Both the position numbers and the translations under genes were made by a program. A DNA stretch of 64,000 nt from CAZWSX01 sp964636985 (GTDB taxonomy: Bacteria > Planctomycetota > Planctomycetia > Pirellulales > Pirellulaceae), in assembly GCA_964636985.1 (NCBI GenBank), contig CAZWSX010000004.1, forward strand, positions 186,001 to 250,000. Direction: 5' to 3'. This document shows, one piece after another, positions 15,372-24,607 of the stretch. The notes below the pieces were generated by a model. It did not search any database. It saw only the letters and a program-made list of their open reading frames with translations, and was not told where the DNA came from. The number at the start of each line of letters is the position of its first letter. Positions within the stretch are counted from its first letter, which is position 1.

Positions 15372-17279
15372 TCAGGGCATTGGCTGACCCATTCGTGCTT
15401 CATCAAGCAGTCGTCTCGTCTCTTCGGTAAGCCGATACCCGGTGTACTTCGAGTGTGCCCGGTACGAGTCCAAGTCAATGATGTTGGCGGCTTGCAGAAT
15501 GCGGTTGTAATTGCGGAAACGAGTTGGGTCGAAGTACCCAAGAACCAATGTGCAGAGTTCCTGCCGTTCCATTCTCACGAACTCATTGCCCTTTCCAGCC
15601 TGATAGAGCAGGTTGACGAATCGTGTGGCATAGTCCGCAACACGGTTACGTCCGCTTTTCTCCTTGATCATTGCCATCAAGTTGTCCGGTAGTAGTGTTC
15701 CGAGGCTTTCCTCGAAACCGCATACACTAAGTAAAGTAGACAAGAGAGAAGGAGAAGTTGTCTGGGAGGAATGCTCTTGCTGACCAAGGATGAGTGGTTC
15801 AAGAAGTATCAGCCTTTGGTAAGTACCGTCCGCTCTTTTGTGTCTCAAAGTTGCCAAAGAAGAAGAACGGTCGGGAACATCCAAGGCAATTGCTGATCTG
15901 AGACAACGAGACACCTGAGACAGAACAGCTTCCTCTTGTCCGTCATTCCAACGAGAGACAAAACCATTGTGTTTTTCGGACACAAACTTCGTAAGAAGTC
16001 CAAGGACTCGCTCGTGCCGCTCTGTGTCGGGCAGGTGAAAGAGTTCGACCCACCAAAGCCATTTCGCCAACTCGAAGACTACCTGACCAACACTGTCCTC
16101 TGCGGGCAGTCCATTGCGGGCGATCTCTTCCAACGCTTTTGCCCAATTTCCGCCTCGAAATGACGACAAGTCAAACGACGGTGATGCGGCTGGTAGCATC
16201 GGCTTCCTCTGCTGACGACGGTTTGTTGCTGGATCACCCGGCACGTCCTCGGTGACGGCGACGGTCGTGCCATCTACTGGCGGGCAATCATCGTCTAGCC
16301 ACTGCATGACTTTGCGGGCAACCCGCCGCTGTGATTCGACAACTGCGGGTACGTCGAGACCTCGATTGCGTTGGTGATGTTGATCGTTCAGCCAACTGCA
16401 CCACTGGTCTTCCAGTGCATCCAGCAGCGTCGTTGCGATGTGGCGGAATGAAGGTGTCTCGCCGGGATTCAGGCAATAGTCGAGTTGATGCTGCCATGTG
16501 GTCAGCACACCATCAGCGATGATCGTCCGGTAGTGCTCGCCGAACGGACGGCGTTTCGGACGACTACGCATCGGATGCACTTCAGTCTTTCCCAGACCGA
16601 TGCGAGAAAGCCGTCCCTTTGTACGGTCGTGGACAACATCAGAGAGTTGTCGGGAGTGTCTCTGGATGATGTCGAGTCCGAGCGTCTCGGATGTGATACA
16701 CCACAGGCGAGCAGGAAAGGCGTCGTACAGTTTCTTCAGATCGACGAAATGCTCGAACGGCATCGACATGACTGGCATCGGCGGACGTTCGGGAGTTCCC
16801 TCGCCGTACCATCCAATGAAGTTCTTGTTGTCGGCGTCGATGGCATGGAAGCTCGTGTACTTCCGCACGTTCTGGGCGAGCCAGAAGAACTCGGTCGGGC
16901 GGTAACCGATGCCGTGGTGGTCGTGGTACAGACGCCAATGGTCGTGATCGAGATGCCGCTCCACGGTGCTCGTGCGATTTCGCCATTCGCCAGAGTCGAT
17001 CAGACAGAGTGGATGGCGAACGCCCTGTTGGTTTGCCTTTCGTCGAGGGCGAATCCAGCCGGTTCCTTCCCCGGATTGCCTGTAGGTGAACTTGGTGTGG
17101 TAGTTGCGACTGTCGAAGCAATCGACGAAATGCTCGCAGTACGTGGCAAATTGATCTGGAAACGCCTCGGACAGGCGTTCCTCCGGTCGAACGACGCCGA
17201 CTTCATCGTATTCCGCTTCGAGGTCGGCGATCTGCCGAGAAAAATCATCATCGGAAACTCTATCTATCTGTGAGGGCAT
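15372..17279 (-). CDS. Probable replication primase (archaeo-eukaryotic primase-like)
   Basis: Protein of about 635 residues starting at the ATG at 17279 (AAAGGAC upstream). The open frame extends a little further to 17318. Near residue 145 HAIDADNKN gives a D-x-D metal-binding pair. About 60 residues later WCITSETLGLDIIQRH contains the His that follows a short strand. Then comes KTEVHP...RPKRRPFG, resembling the EVFP...R.PLG strand of archaeo-eukaryotic primases. The C-terminal half is helical and unassigned. Two small DNA-binding proteins are encoded just upstream, so this is probably the replication module of the element. The primase call rests on motif order alone. Confidence 0.5.
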   Translation of the reverse strand: MPSQIDRVSDDDFSRQIADLEAEYDEVGVVRPEERLSEAFPDQFATYCEHFVDCFDSRNYHTKFTYRQSGEGTGWIRPRRKANQQGVRHPLCLIDSGEWRNRTSTVERHLDHDHWRLYHDHHGIGYRPTEFFWLAQNVRKYTSFHAIDADNKNFIGWYGEGTPERPPMPVMSMPFEHFVDLKKLYDAFPARLWCITSETLGLDIIQRHSRQLSDVVHDRTKGRLSRIGLGKTEVHPMRSRPKRRPFGEHYRTIIADGVLTTWQHQLDYCLNPGETPSFRHIATTLLDALEDQWCSWLNDQHHQRNRGLDVPAVVESQRRVARKVMQWLDDDCPPVDGTTVAVTEDVPGDPATNRRQQRKPMLPAASPSFDLSSFRGGNWAKALEEIARNGLPAEDSVGQVVFELAKWLWWVELFHLPDTERHERVLGLLTKFVSEKHNGFVSRWNDGQEEAVLSQVSRCLRSAIALDVPDRSSSLATLRHKRADGTYQRLILLEPLILGQQEHSSQTTSPSLLSTLLSVCGFEESLGTLLPDNLMAMIKEKSGRNRVADYATRFVNLLYQAGKGNEFVRMERQELCTLVLGYFDPTRFRNYNRILQAANIIDLDSYRAHSKYTGYRLTEETRRLLDEARMGQPMP

Positions 17280-17303
17280 GGGAGTGTCCTTTCTTGAATG
17301 CGA

Positions 17304-17340
17304 AACCCCGGCGACCAAGGTGAATGCGGTCGTCGGGGTT
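17304..17340 (-). terminator. Hairpin between the regulator and primase genes
   Basis: A 13-bp stem (arms 17304-17316 and 17328-17340, one mismatch that becomes G-U in RNA) with an 11-base loop. On the minus strand it is followed by TTTCG. It lies after the stop of the 17,352-17,807 gene and only about 25 bases before the primase start codon. It is a candidate attenuator rather than an end-of-operon terminator. Confidence 0.5.
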
Positions 17341-17351
17341 CTGATTTGTGG

Positions 17352-17807
17352 TTAGGTTGTTGTTGCGAGAATCTTGTTAAGCATTCCTGCTCGATGGGCG
17401 ATGTTCATCACCCGCTGCACGGCTCGTGCGTTGGCTTCGATGGTGACAACAAGTGCCGCTTCGCCGTCGCTGCCAATGACTTGCCATCGATCACCATCGA
17501 GTCCTCGAAGGGAGAACGGTCCGATCAAAGTTGGTGGTTCGACCAGACTGGAAGGTGGATTAACTACCGGCTGATGTCCTGCGTCTTCGAGAATGCGGAC
17601 AACCGTTTCTGCGTTCCAAACTGCGTTATATGTTCCCCATCGCTCATAGCTGAAACTGACGAGCTTTTGGTCATAAGCGGCTGTCGATGGCGTTCCATTG
17701 TCCCGACGAAGACCAAGTTCTTTCAGCCACTTCCCGATCTGATGACTGCTCACTCCGAAGAGCCGACCGAGATCGACCATGTTCATGTACTCGTGTTTGA
17801 ATTTCAT
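17352..17807 (-). CDS. Putative helix-turn-helix protein
   Basis: 151-residue protein whose N-terminal 40 residues (MVDLGRLFGVSSHQIGKWLKELGLRR) look like a helix-turn-helix. The remainder is uncharacterised and ends with a helix containing NARAVQRVMNIAHRAGM. The start codon overlaps the stop of the upstream small regulator (ATGA), and a GGAGGGAGGAG stretch gives a strong ribosome binding site. It probably regulates or assists the primase gene downstream. Confidence 0.6.
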   Translation of the reverse strand: MKFKHEYMNMVDLGRLFGVSSHQIGKWLKELGLRRDNGTPSTAAYDQKLVSFSYERWGTYNAVWNAETVVRILEDAGHQPVVNPPSSLVEPPTLIGPFSLRGLDGDRWQVIGSDGEAALVVTIEANARAVQRVMNIAHRAGMLNKILATTT

Positions 17808-18016
17808 TCTCCTCCCTCCTTGGCGTCATCGCCGTTCTTGATGCTCACGCCGAAGTAGTCAGCGATGTTCTGAACCTCTTCTGGCGAAAATGCACGTTTG
17901 TTTGCGACACGAATTTGTGGCTCAGGGATCGCTCCGTTACTAACGGCATACTCGATCCTATGACGGGCGATGCCGATCATTCGGCTGATCTCTCCGATGG
18001 CTAATAGCTGCTGCAT
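17804..18016 (-). CDS. Small MerR-like DNA-binding protein
   Basis: 70-residue protein starting at 18016, where AAAAGGAGG lies a few bases before the ATG. The sequence LLAIGEISRMIGIARHRIEYAVSNGAI followed by RAFSPEEVQNIADYFGV is typical of the MerR/excisionase-type winged helix (helix-turn-helix, wing, then a beta-to-helix segment). Such proteins act as excisionases or repressors in mobile elements. It is first in a three-gene minus-strand run leading to the primase. Confidence 0.7.
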   Translation of the reverse strand: MQQLLAIGEISRMIGIARHRIEYAVSNGAIPEPQIRVANKRAFSPEEVQNIADYFGVSIKNGDDAKEGGE

Positions 18017-18164
18017 TGGCAACCTCCTTTTCACATATCTATGCAGTAGCGTTCCGTTTTCCTCACGGTCATCAGAAAAAACTGACGACCGAAGCAACCA
18101 GAAAAATGTGACGTGCGAGTGCGTCAGGCTGAATCCGCTAATAGCCGCCGCCAAATCCGTTCAA

Positions 18165-18210
18165 AGACAGGTAAGTACCAACTTCTCAATGAGTTGCGTG
18201 GAACCTGTCT
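18165..18210 (-). other. Nested inverted repeat upstream of the regulator-primase operon
   Basis: Outer arms AGACAGGT (18165-18172) and ACCTGTCT (18203-18210) enclose inner arms CAACT (18179-18183) and AGTTG (18192-18196). The spacing is exactly six bases on both sides, and the central loop has eight bases. It lies in the 224-base gap between the 18,241-19,254 gene and the MerR-like gene. No T-run follows. It could be a structured leader, an operator or part of an origin. Confidence 0.45.
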
Positions 18211-18240
18211 GTCCGGCTAATAGCGAAACGAATACGCCAG

Positions 18241-19254
18241 TCAGTTGTTTGCAGGACTTCCTTCGCCGACACGAACGGTGTAACTGGTCTCGGACAGATT
18301 GCCAGAATAATGGTCTGCATTAACAAGCACTGGCTTTACGAAGACCAATCGCCTTTTGGCTCGACCCGAACCGACTCGCTGGCGACGAAAATGTCCACGT
18401 CGCCAATGTGGTGCTTTCATTGCCCCATCTGAAATACCCGCAGACTCCGAAGACAACACTCTATCCGCAAATGCGATGTCTTGGCTTATACGAACAACTT
18501 GCATTGTTGCGTTGATATGATTACGTGCCCTCAATCGCTTTCGTCGTGACTTACTCTTGAGGAGGTGTTTGTTTTTAGCGTATTGCTTTGGGTCCAACCT
18601 GCCGTTCTCACTGTATCCATACCTTGTCAAGAGCAACGACAGATTGAGTGCAATTCTTTTCAGCGGAACTGCTTGTCTGTAACATGCATCACATGCTTCA
18701 CTGCATTGCCTTAAAAACGATTCGAGCGACTGGTGGCTCTGGCGTTCTGACAAGAGTGTTACAACCGTTTGTACATTCCGTTGGCAGGCGAGCATTAACA
18801 GGTATGGAACTCGGCTGTCATGATGCAGTAGAACGAATCGTGGACATGGCACGCCGTATTCCTTCGTCAGAAAGTGACGAAACTTCGATGGAAACTCCAC
18901 GAGAATCGTTGGGAACGGCTGTTCATAGTCTTTGAACGAGATGTTTGCGTCCACTTGAATAAGAGCCTCACATTGTTCTGGTGTGGGCTGGATGAGTTTC
19001 GATCCACCTGCCAGCAGTTGCGAGTATGCGTACATTTCGAGACCCTCGTACTGATTGTTTCGAAGCGACATCTCGGCATACGCTGCGAGAAGTGGGTGGT
19101 TCATCAGCGGTCCGCACTGCTCCCAATTGACTGTCGTAACTATGCAGTCTTTATTTGGATGTGCTTCAACTGTGAGCCACCTACATCTACCAAGATGAGT
19201 GAGCGGTTCGATCCACTCTTGCGGCAACAGGTCTTTCATGGTTGTATCCGGCAT
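18241..19254 (-). CDS. Uncharacterised protein with C-terminal WRRGHFRRQ motif
   Basis: Protein of about 337 residues. I chose the ATG at 19254 (AGGAG six bases upstream) over the TTG at 19260. The N-terminal and middle parts are mostly helical with no recognised domain. A basic patch (KSKSRRKRLRARNH) precedes the C-terminal APHWRRGHFRRQRVGSG...VLVNAD segment, a tail I know from uncharacterised phage and mobile-element proteins. The tail is probably a small nucleic-acid-binding fold. The function is unknown. Confidence 0.6.
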   Translation of the reverse strand: MPDTTMKDLLPQEWIEPLTHLGRCRWLTVEAHPNKDCIVTTVNWEQCGPLMNHPLLAAYAEMSLRNNQYEGLEMYAYSQLLAGGSKLIQPTPEQCEALIQVDANISFKDYEQPFPTILVEFPSKFRHFLTKEYGVPCPRFVLLHHDSRVPYLLMLACQRNVQTVVTLLSERQSHQSLESFLRQCSEACDACYRQAVPLKRIALNLSLLLTRYGYSENGRLDPKQYAKNKHLLKSKSRRKRLRARNHINATMQVVRISQDIAFADRVLSSESAGISDGAMKAPHWRRGHFRRQRVGSGRAKRRLVFVKPVLVNADHYSGNLSETSYTVRVGEGSPANN

Positions 19255-19468
19255 TGTCAACTCCTATGTCTGAGACGCCCTCAGTGCGTACCGATAGCGT
19301 CGAGCGCTGCCCTGATCACGGGCGGAATGGGCGGCATCACTGCAACGTGCGGTGAGCCATACGATCTTGCATAGGAGTGACTTCGGCGGCGGATAAAGAT
19401 GAGTGCCGCCGTGTCGAACACGATTTTACGAAGTCGTTCTGATTTGACAAAGTTGCAGATTCAGGGAG

Positions 19469-19520
19469 TTCCATTTCCAAGCCGGAATGGAAACGTGGAA
19501 AAGTGCAAATCCACGTTTCC
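19469..19520. repeat. Cluster of inverted repeats
   Basis: An 11-bp perfect inverted repeat (GGAAACGTGGA at 19489-19499 and TCCACGTTTCC at 19510-19520) is preceded by a TTCCAT/ATGGAA pair (19469-19474 and 19487-19492). It is followed by a further CCACGTT copy. The cluster lies in the 286-base gap between the AAA ATPase gene and the 18,241-19,254 gene. It could be an operator, an iteron-like site or a partition site. Confidence 0.45.
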
Positions 19521-19540
19521 ACGTTCTTCCCGAAATGGAC

Positions 19541-20437
19541 TCATGCGAGCCCAAGCTCCCGCTGGCGTTTATAGAAGGTGGATTTGCCCAAGCCGGTGAA
19601 CTCGATCTGCTTCTTCCGATCATCTGGGAAACGGTTGAGAGCATCCTTGACCTTTCTGCGTTGTTCGTCGATCTCCTCCGCTTTGGTCATCGGCTTAGGT
19701 GTGCCGAGCAGCATCTTCTTGAGGCTCGTCCGAACGAGGTCTTGCCACGCAGTTGCCGCATGACCGTGCTCCCACTGGCGTCGATCCTCGTAAGCCTTGC
19801 TCAGATGGCGAAGGTCAAGCCGTTCGTCATAGTTCCGAGTCTCAGCGACAACGAAGTCCACGACTTCACGACATTGAGCGGCAGACAGTTCCTTGTACCC
19901 AGAAAAAGACAACTGCCGCATGAAGGCGGCGATCTCGTCGTCGCTCGGCTCATGCTCAAGTTGGACGACACGACTCGCCACGGCGTTCGCCAACGGATCG
20001 TGACGCAGCGGGACGTTACTGATCGCCACCACGCCGCCAGAGAACTCAAACGAGATGTCCTTGTCCTTCGACTTGTACGTGATCTTCCGTGGCTGACCCG
20101 GATCGCCGTCCAATGCCGCCATCAATATTTGTAAGGCGGCTGGCTGACTGAACAAAGAGGCGATGTCGTCCAACACAACCACGTGTTCCGGGTGCTCGTG
20201 GAGGAAATCGAACAAGCCCATCGGCGTCATCCGGGCATTTCGCACGACGAAGGGAATGCCAAGTCGTCCAAGTTCTTCCTTTACAGTGTACGTCTTCGAT
20301 GTTCCGGGGCGACCGACGAGGTATGCAGCCGTGTAGTAGTGCTCGGCGACCCCCCGGACTCGGTCACGGATCAGTTGGAGCTTTCGGTTAAAGCTGGCGA
20401 GCAGCATGGTGTCGGGTGATGATGCAACAATTGTCAT
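19541..20437 (-). CDS. AAA ATPase of the element
   Basis: 298-residue ATPase starting at 20437 (CAGGAG upstream of the ATG). Walker A is GRPGTSKT near residue 42, Walker B is VVVLDDIA near 84, and VVAISN is a probable sensor 1 strand. The C-terminal 40 residues (KKQIEFTGLGKSTFYKRQRELGLA) look like a helix-turn-helix that could recruit it to DNA. In an integrative element a helicase loader, partition-like or replication role is plausible. None can be picked from sequence alone. Confidence 0.75.
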   Translation of the reverse strand: MTIVASSPDTMLLASFNRKLQLIRDRVRGVAEHYYTAAYLVGRPGTSKTYTVKEELGRLGIPFVVRNARMTPMGLFDFLHEHPEHVVVLDDIASLFSQPAALQILMAALDGDPGQPRKITYKSKDKDISFEFSGGVVAISNVPLRHDPLANAVASRVVQLEHEPSDDEIAAFMRQLSFSGYKELSAAQCREVVDFVVAETRNYDERLDLRHLSKAYEDRRQWEHGHAATAWQDLVRTSLKKMLLGTPKPMTKAEEIDEQRRKVKDALNRFPDDRKKQIEFTGLGKSTFYKRQRELGLA

Positions 20438-20486
20438 GCGGTCTCCTGTTTGTGAAAGAGGGAAGGCAATGCCCAGAAACGAAAAA

Positions 20487-20535
20487 GCCGCCTTTGGGCG
20501 GCTCGACCCACGCACCCGAAGTGAATGCGTGGGTC
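20487..20535 (-). terminator. Tandem hairpins upstream of the AAA ATPase gene
   Basis: The first stem is AGCCGCC/GGCGGCT (20486-20492 and 20497-20503). On the minus strand it is followed by TTTTTCG, a canonical intrinsic terminator. A second 10-bp stem, GACCCACGCA/TGCGTGGGTC (20505-20514 and 20526-20535), sits immediately before it in transcription order. Only about 50 bases separate the terminator from the next start codon. Confidence 0.7.
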
Positions 20536-20594
20536 GGAACAGTGCCGCCACCGTGACGGCATCGATTGTTCATTGTTGAACTACAGTCTTCGCA

Positions 20595-20984
20595 TCAGTG
20601 CGTCGGTTGCATGAACGAGGAACGACATGGAACGTTTGCCTTCAAGTATCGAATCGCTTTAGCGGGGACTTTCGTTTCGTCAGCACCGCCACACAAAGAG
20701 ATGAACACGGTCTCGACGGCGAGGGCATCGCCATCGACATTTGGAAAGCGGCGTAGACATCGCTGAAACACGCCGCTCAGTGCCATCCACCACCTGATAT
20801 CTCTGTCAATGTCGCTGACGAACAGAAATCCCCGCTCGAACTGTTCGAATGTGTTCCGGTAGAAGGCTCTGCCGATGTTCAAATAAATGTCTCGGAGCTT
20901 CTTGGTCTGCTCCTCTGTGATCTCCTCGTGCAGGCGAGGGTGAATGATCTTGATGCGAACTGGCTTGACTCGTTTCTTTTTCAT
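20595..20984 (-). CDS. Uncharacterised small element protein
   Basis: 129-residue protein starting at 20984 (GAAGGAG upstream). It begins with the basic MKKKRVKPVRIKIIHPRLH and continues with a helical segment containing RDIYLNIGRAFYRNTFEQFERG and an aromatic IRWWMALSG. I do not recognise the family. It is a separately terminated gene in the minus-strand element cluster. Confidence 0.6.
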   Translation of the reverse strand: MKKKRVKPVRIKIIHPRLHEEITEEQTKKLRDIYLNIGRAFYRNTFEQFERGFLFVSDIDRDIRWWMALSGVFQRCLRRFPNVDGDALAVETVFISLCGGADETKVPAKAIRYLKANVPCRSSFMQPTH

Positions 20985-21012
20985 CGGTTGATCTCCTTCA
21001 GGCAAAAGAAAA

Positions 21013-21038
21013 CCCACACACTTACGAAAGTGCATGGG
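21013..21038 (-). terminator. Terminator-like hairpin upstream of the 20,984 start
   Basis: Arms CCCACACACTT (21013-21023) and AAGTGCATGGG (21028-21038) form a mostly paired stem with a four-base loop. On the minus strand a TTTTCTTTT tract follows. The next ribosome binding site begins within about ten bases of the tract, so there is no room for a promoter between the terminator and the gene. Confidence 0.6.
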
Positions 21039-21093
21039 CACGGGGATATCAGCCGACAACATGTCGGCTGCAAGTCATGTTATTTGAATTGGA

Positions 21094-21831
21094 CTATGCG
21101 GTGCGAATTTCTGCCTCGTCCAGTTCGATGTTTACGTTGGCGAATCGCACGGATTCAGTTCCGAAATACTCGTATAGCTCAAGGTCAGCAAGCACCTTCA
21201 AGTATTCACTTTGATCCTTGCGAAGCCGCTTCGCACGTCGCCACGGAACTTGAACAGATAGGGTCTGCGTAATTTCAGCATTCACCAGCAGGTAGTTCTC
21301 AGCCCTCTCGACGTAACTCACGTAGCTGTCGTCCAAAGAGCCACATGCTTCTTCAACCAAGTCTTGTGCAATGTCGTTGTCTCGCTCTTCTCCCTCACCG
21401 TCGTAGTTCTCGGTCTCGAAGTCGTACTCTTCGCAGAAGGTTAGTTCCGCCGTCGCCGACACGGTGACCAACAATTCGGTCACCGTTTGTTCGCACGTGA
21501 TCTGTGGGAGCAAGGCATCTGACCACTTAGCAAGCTCTTCTCGACTCAGCTTGCCCTGCCGAACGTCGAGAAGTCCCGTGACGAACAAGATCGGATTGTC
21601 ATCGCTGTCCAGAAGCCAGACCAAGAAGCGAGCCGATTCGTTGGGTAGATACTTTGACAGGCGACTCGTGATCTCACGTTGGATCGCATCCAGCGTCGTC
21701 GTTCGTGATCGAACGCTCGGCACGCAGCGTGCAAAGTCAAAGGACGTTGTGGTGCGTGGTGATGTTGCATAGTTGAAGTTGCGTGACTGTTCGACAACGA
21801 CGAGAAAGCGAGCGAAGTGGAAGTTCTTCAT
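21094..21831 (-). CDS. Uncharacterised acidic element protein
   Basis: 245-residue protein with CAGGAG upstream of the ATG at 21831. It begins MKNFHFARFLVVVEQSRNF. It is strongly acidic in the middle (a run of Glu/Asp around residues 135-155) and contains an SARFLVWLLDSDDNPILFVTG strand-rich part. I cannot assign a family. The position between small uncharacterised genes and the NADAR gene suggests an accessory role in the element. Confidence 0.6.
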   Translation of the reverse strand: MKNFHFARFLVVVEQSRNFNYATSPRTTTSFDFARCVPSVRSRTTTLDAIQREITSRLSKYLPNESARFLVWLLDSDDNPILFVTGLLDVRQGKLSREELAKWSDALLPQITCEQTVTELLVTVSATAELTFCEEYDFETENYDGEGEERDNDIAQDLVEEACGSLDDSYVSYVERAENYLLVNAEITQTLSVQVPWRRAKRLRKDQSEYLKVLADLELYEYFGTESVRFANVNIELDEAEIRTA

Positions 21832-21930
21832 GGTTAAAGTCTCCTGTCAGAGTAAAGTTGGTAAATGTCGTTCGTTTCGTGGTGTTTCTTCGGAGTCTGC
21901 CAGACGACTGCTGTTTGACTCGCCTACTGT

Positions 21931-22431
21931 TCATTTTGTCGCTGCGTAGGAAAGCATTTCGGAGGCTGGAAAGTCGTCCTTTAGTTCGTCCCTCAGTTCC
22001 ATCCAAAGCCGACCGAGCCAGTTTTCACCGACCCAAGCTCCGTCCCGAAGTGCAGCACCCCAGAACAGTCCAGAACCACGAGGTCGCTTTGTACAATCTT
22101 CGACGATCTCTTCTGTGCCTGTGGCGAGCAGGGCAGTTCGAAGTCGAGGGTGTTGTTCGAGCTTGAGCCGAAGCACCAGTCTCATGTTGTCGAGATCAGC
22201 GGTGCTGAGTGGTGTAACCACCATTCGGTCCCGGTGCTTCTTGGCGATCATCTTCGCCGCCATCGGCGACTTCTGTTCTCGAATCGCCTCGATGATCTCG
22301 TCGTCATCGAAACGAAGGGCTTGGAAGAGTGCCTCAGTTGTGCGGTATGTCTTGCCCTCGAACTCGACAGAATACGGTGACATGTTTCCGAGCCAGCCGA
22401 ATTCCTCTTTGACCTTTTTGATCAGGATCAT
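21931..22431 (-). CDS. NADAR family protein (YbiA-like)
   Basis: 166-residue NADAR protein. WLGNMSPYSVEFEGKTYRTTEALFQALRF matches the family opening (FLSNF.P..f.G..y.t.Eh.yqa.kf). ATGTEEIVEDC...GLFWGA matches the second conserved block (ATG...l.E....D..WG). NADAR proteins handle ADP-ribose-linked substrates, including removal of ADP-ribose from modified guanine, and occur in phages and defence loci. The gene has AAAGGGAG before the ATG. A SLOG-domain gene precedes it across a terminator hairpin. Confidence 0.8.
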   Translation of the reverse strand: MILIKKVKEEFGWLGNMSPYSVEFEGKTYRTTEALFQALRFDDDEIIEAIREQKSPMAAKMIAKKHRDRMVVTPLSTADLDNMRLVLRLKLEQHPRLRTALLATGTEEIVEDCTKRPRGSGLFWGAALRDGAWVGENWLGRLWMELRDELKDDFPASEMLSYAATK

Positions 22432-22492
22432 CGTTTCTCCCTTTGTTTGGGTTGGTGATGTCCTTTCCTTTTGGGTCCGTTGGGCACGAAAA

Positions 22493-22520
22493 AAGCCGCC
22501 TGAGAAAACTCAGACGGCTT
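22493..22520 (-). terminator. Intrinsic terminator upstream of the NADAR gene
   Basis: 12-bp stem (AAGCCGCCTGAG at 22493-22504, CTCAGACGGCTT at 22509-22520, one mismatch) with an AAAA loop on the plus strand. Transcribed leftward, the stem is followed by TTTTTTCG. It shares the GGCGGCTTTTTTCG end with the hairpin at 22,910-22,934, and the hairpin at 20,487 ends almost identically. Confidence 0.75.
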
Positions 22521-22542
22521 CGAGAAGGGTGTGGTTGGGTAG

Positions 22543-22881
22543 TCAGGCTTTTCGGATCGGAATCCCTTTCTTTTCGGAAGCGGATATCATGTCGGCTGTT
22601 CCTTCTCCGCCCGGAAACGCCACCAAAAGGTCAGGCGACAACTCAAGCATCTCCCGATTTCTTACTGGTCCTGCTCCTCTACCATATCGCTTCCACTCAG
22701 CAGGGCAGGCGACAACTTTGATGTCATGTCGTGCAGCCCACTCACCAGCGAGAGTGTCGGCTCCATTGGCTGCACCGTGAATCAAGACTGAGATTTTTTC
22801 TGATTCGTGAACAGCATTGAGAGTCGTTTCGAGCAGATCAGCGTCGGCGAAGTTACGTCCGCCAGTGACAAGAACACGCAT
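22543..22881 (-). CDS. SLOG-domain protein (DUF2493, YspA-like)
   Basis: 112-residue SLOG protein. MRVLVTGGRNFADADLLETTL is the nucleotide-binding start of DUF2493/YspA proteins. LIHGAANGADTLAGEWA and a late PDLLVAFPGGEGTADMI complete the Rossmann-like fold. SLOG proteins bind NAD-derived or nucleotide ligands and can act as sensors or process ADP-ribose derivatives. Pairing with a NADAR gene next door suggests a shared nucleotide-metabolite function. Confidence 0.8.
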   Translation of the reverse strand: MRVLVTGGRNFADADLLETTLNAVHESEKISVLIHGAANGADTLAGEWAARHDIKVVACPAEWKRYGRGAGPVRNREMLELSPDLLVAFPGGEGTADMISASEKKGIPIRKA

Positions 22882-22909
22882 TTTGTTCTCCCAAGATTGG
22901 AGACGAAAA

Positions 22910-22934
22910 AAGCCGCCAGAACGTCAGGCGGCTT
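22910..22934 (-). terminator. Intrinsic terminator upstream of the SLOG gene
   Basis: Arms AAGCCGCC (22910-22917) and GGCGGCTT (22927-22934). In leftward transcription TTTTTTCG follows. It ends about 25 bases before the SLOG start codon, which leaves no space for a promoter in between. Confidence 0.75.
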
Positions 22935-22963
22935 ACGTGTTCTTGATAGTGGGTCCGCTCTGC

Positions 22964-24244
<1,281 letters not shown>

Positions 24245-24607
24245 GAGGGAGTTCCTTTCTGGGGCGATTTTACTCTTGCATGATCAGTCGGTCCAGAGAC
24301 GATCCAAAGAGTCGGATCGATGGGCGTCACTGTTGGATGATCGGACCATGCACGCCGAACGAATCTTTTCCAAGTCGAATACGGTCTCGGCATTGGATGT
24401 TGGCGACCTAGCAGGCGGAACCAAACTCTGCGTTATCGACATGGTTCTCTTCTGATCGCAAGTGCCGAATTTGCAATGACCTACGGAAAGTCGAGCGGGC
24501 AGCGACGTTAACAAAGCAAAGTAACTACGTATAAACATTCACATCGGATTCGGTGAGTCGCCCCGAATCAACATCGCTATCGCCCATCGCAAAACAGGAG
24601 TCGAATC
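24245..24607. promoter_or_regulatory. Divergent intergenic region between methyltransferase and recombinase
   Basis: This 363-base gap separates the leftward ParB-methyltransferase gene from the rightward recombinase gene, so both promoters must lie here. A possible 52-codon minus-strand frame (24,284-24,442, AGAAGAG upstream) is present but lacks convincing protein character. No clear operator or hairpin was seen. Confidence 0.5.

Noticed and set aside
16485..17273. 262-codon plus-strand frame opposite the primase gene
   Set aside because: It is the antisense shadow of the primase frame, without a ribosome binding site or recognisable motif.
24284..24442. 52-codon minus-strand frame in the methyltransferase-recombinase gap
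   Set aside because: A weak AGAAGAG site precedes it, but composition is not protein-like and nothing is recognised. It is mentioned only under the intergenic entry.
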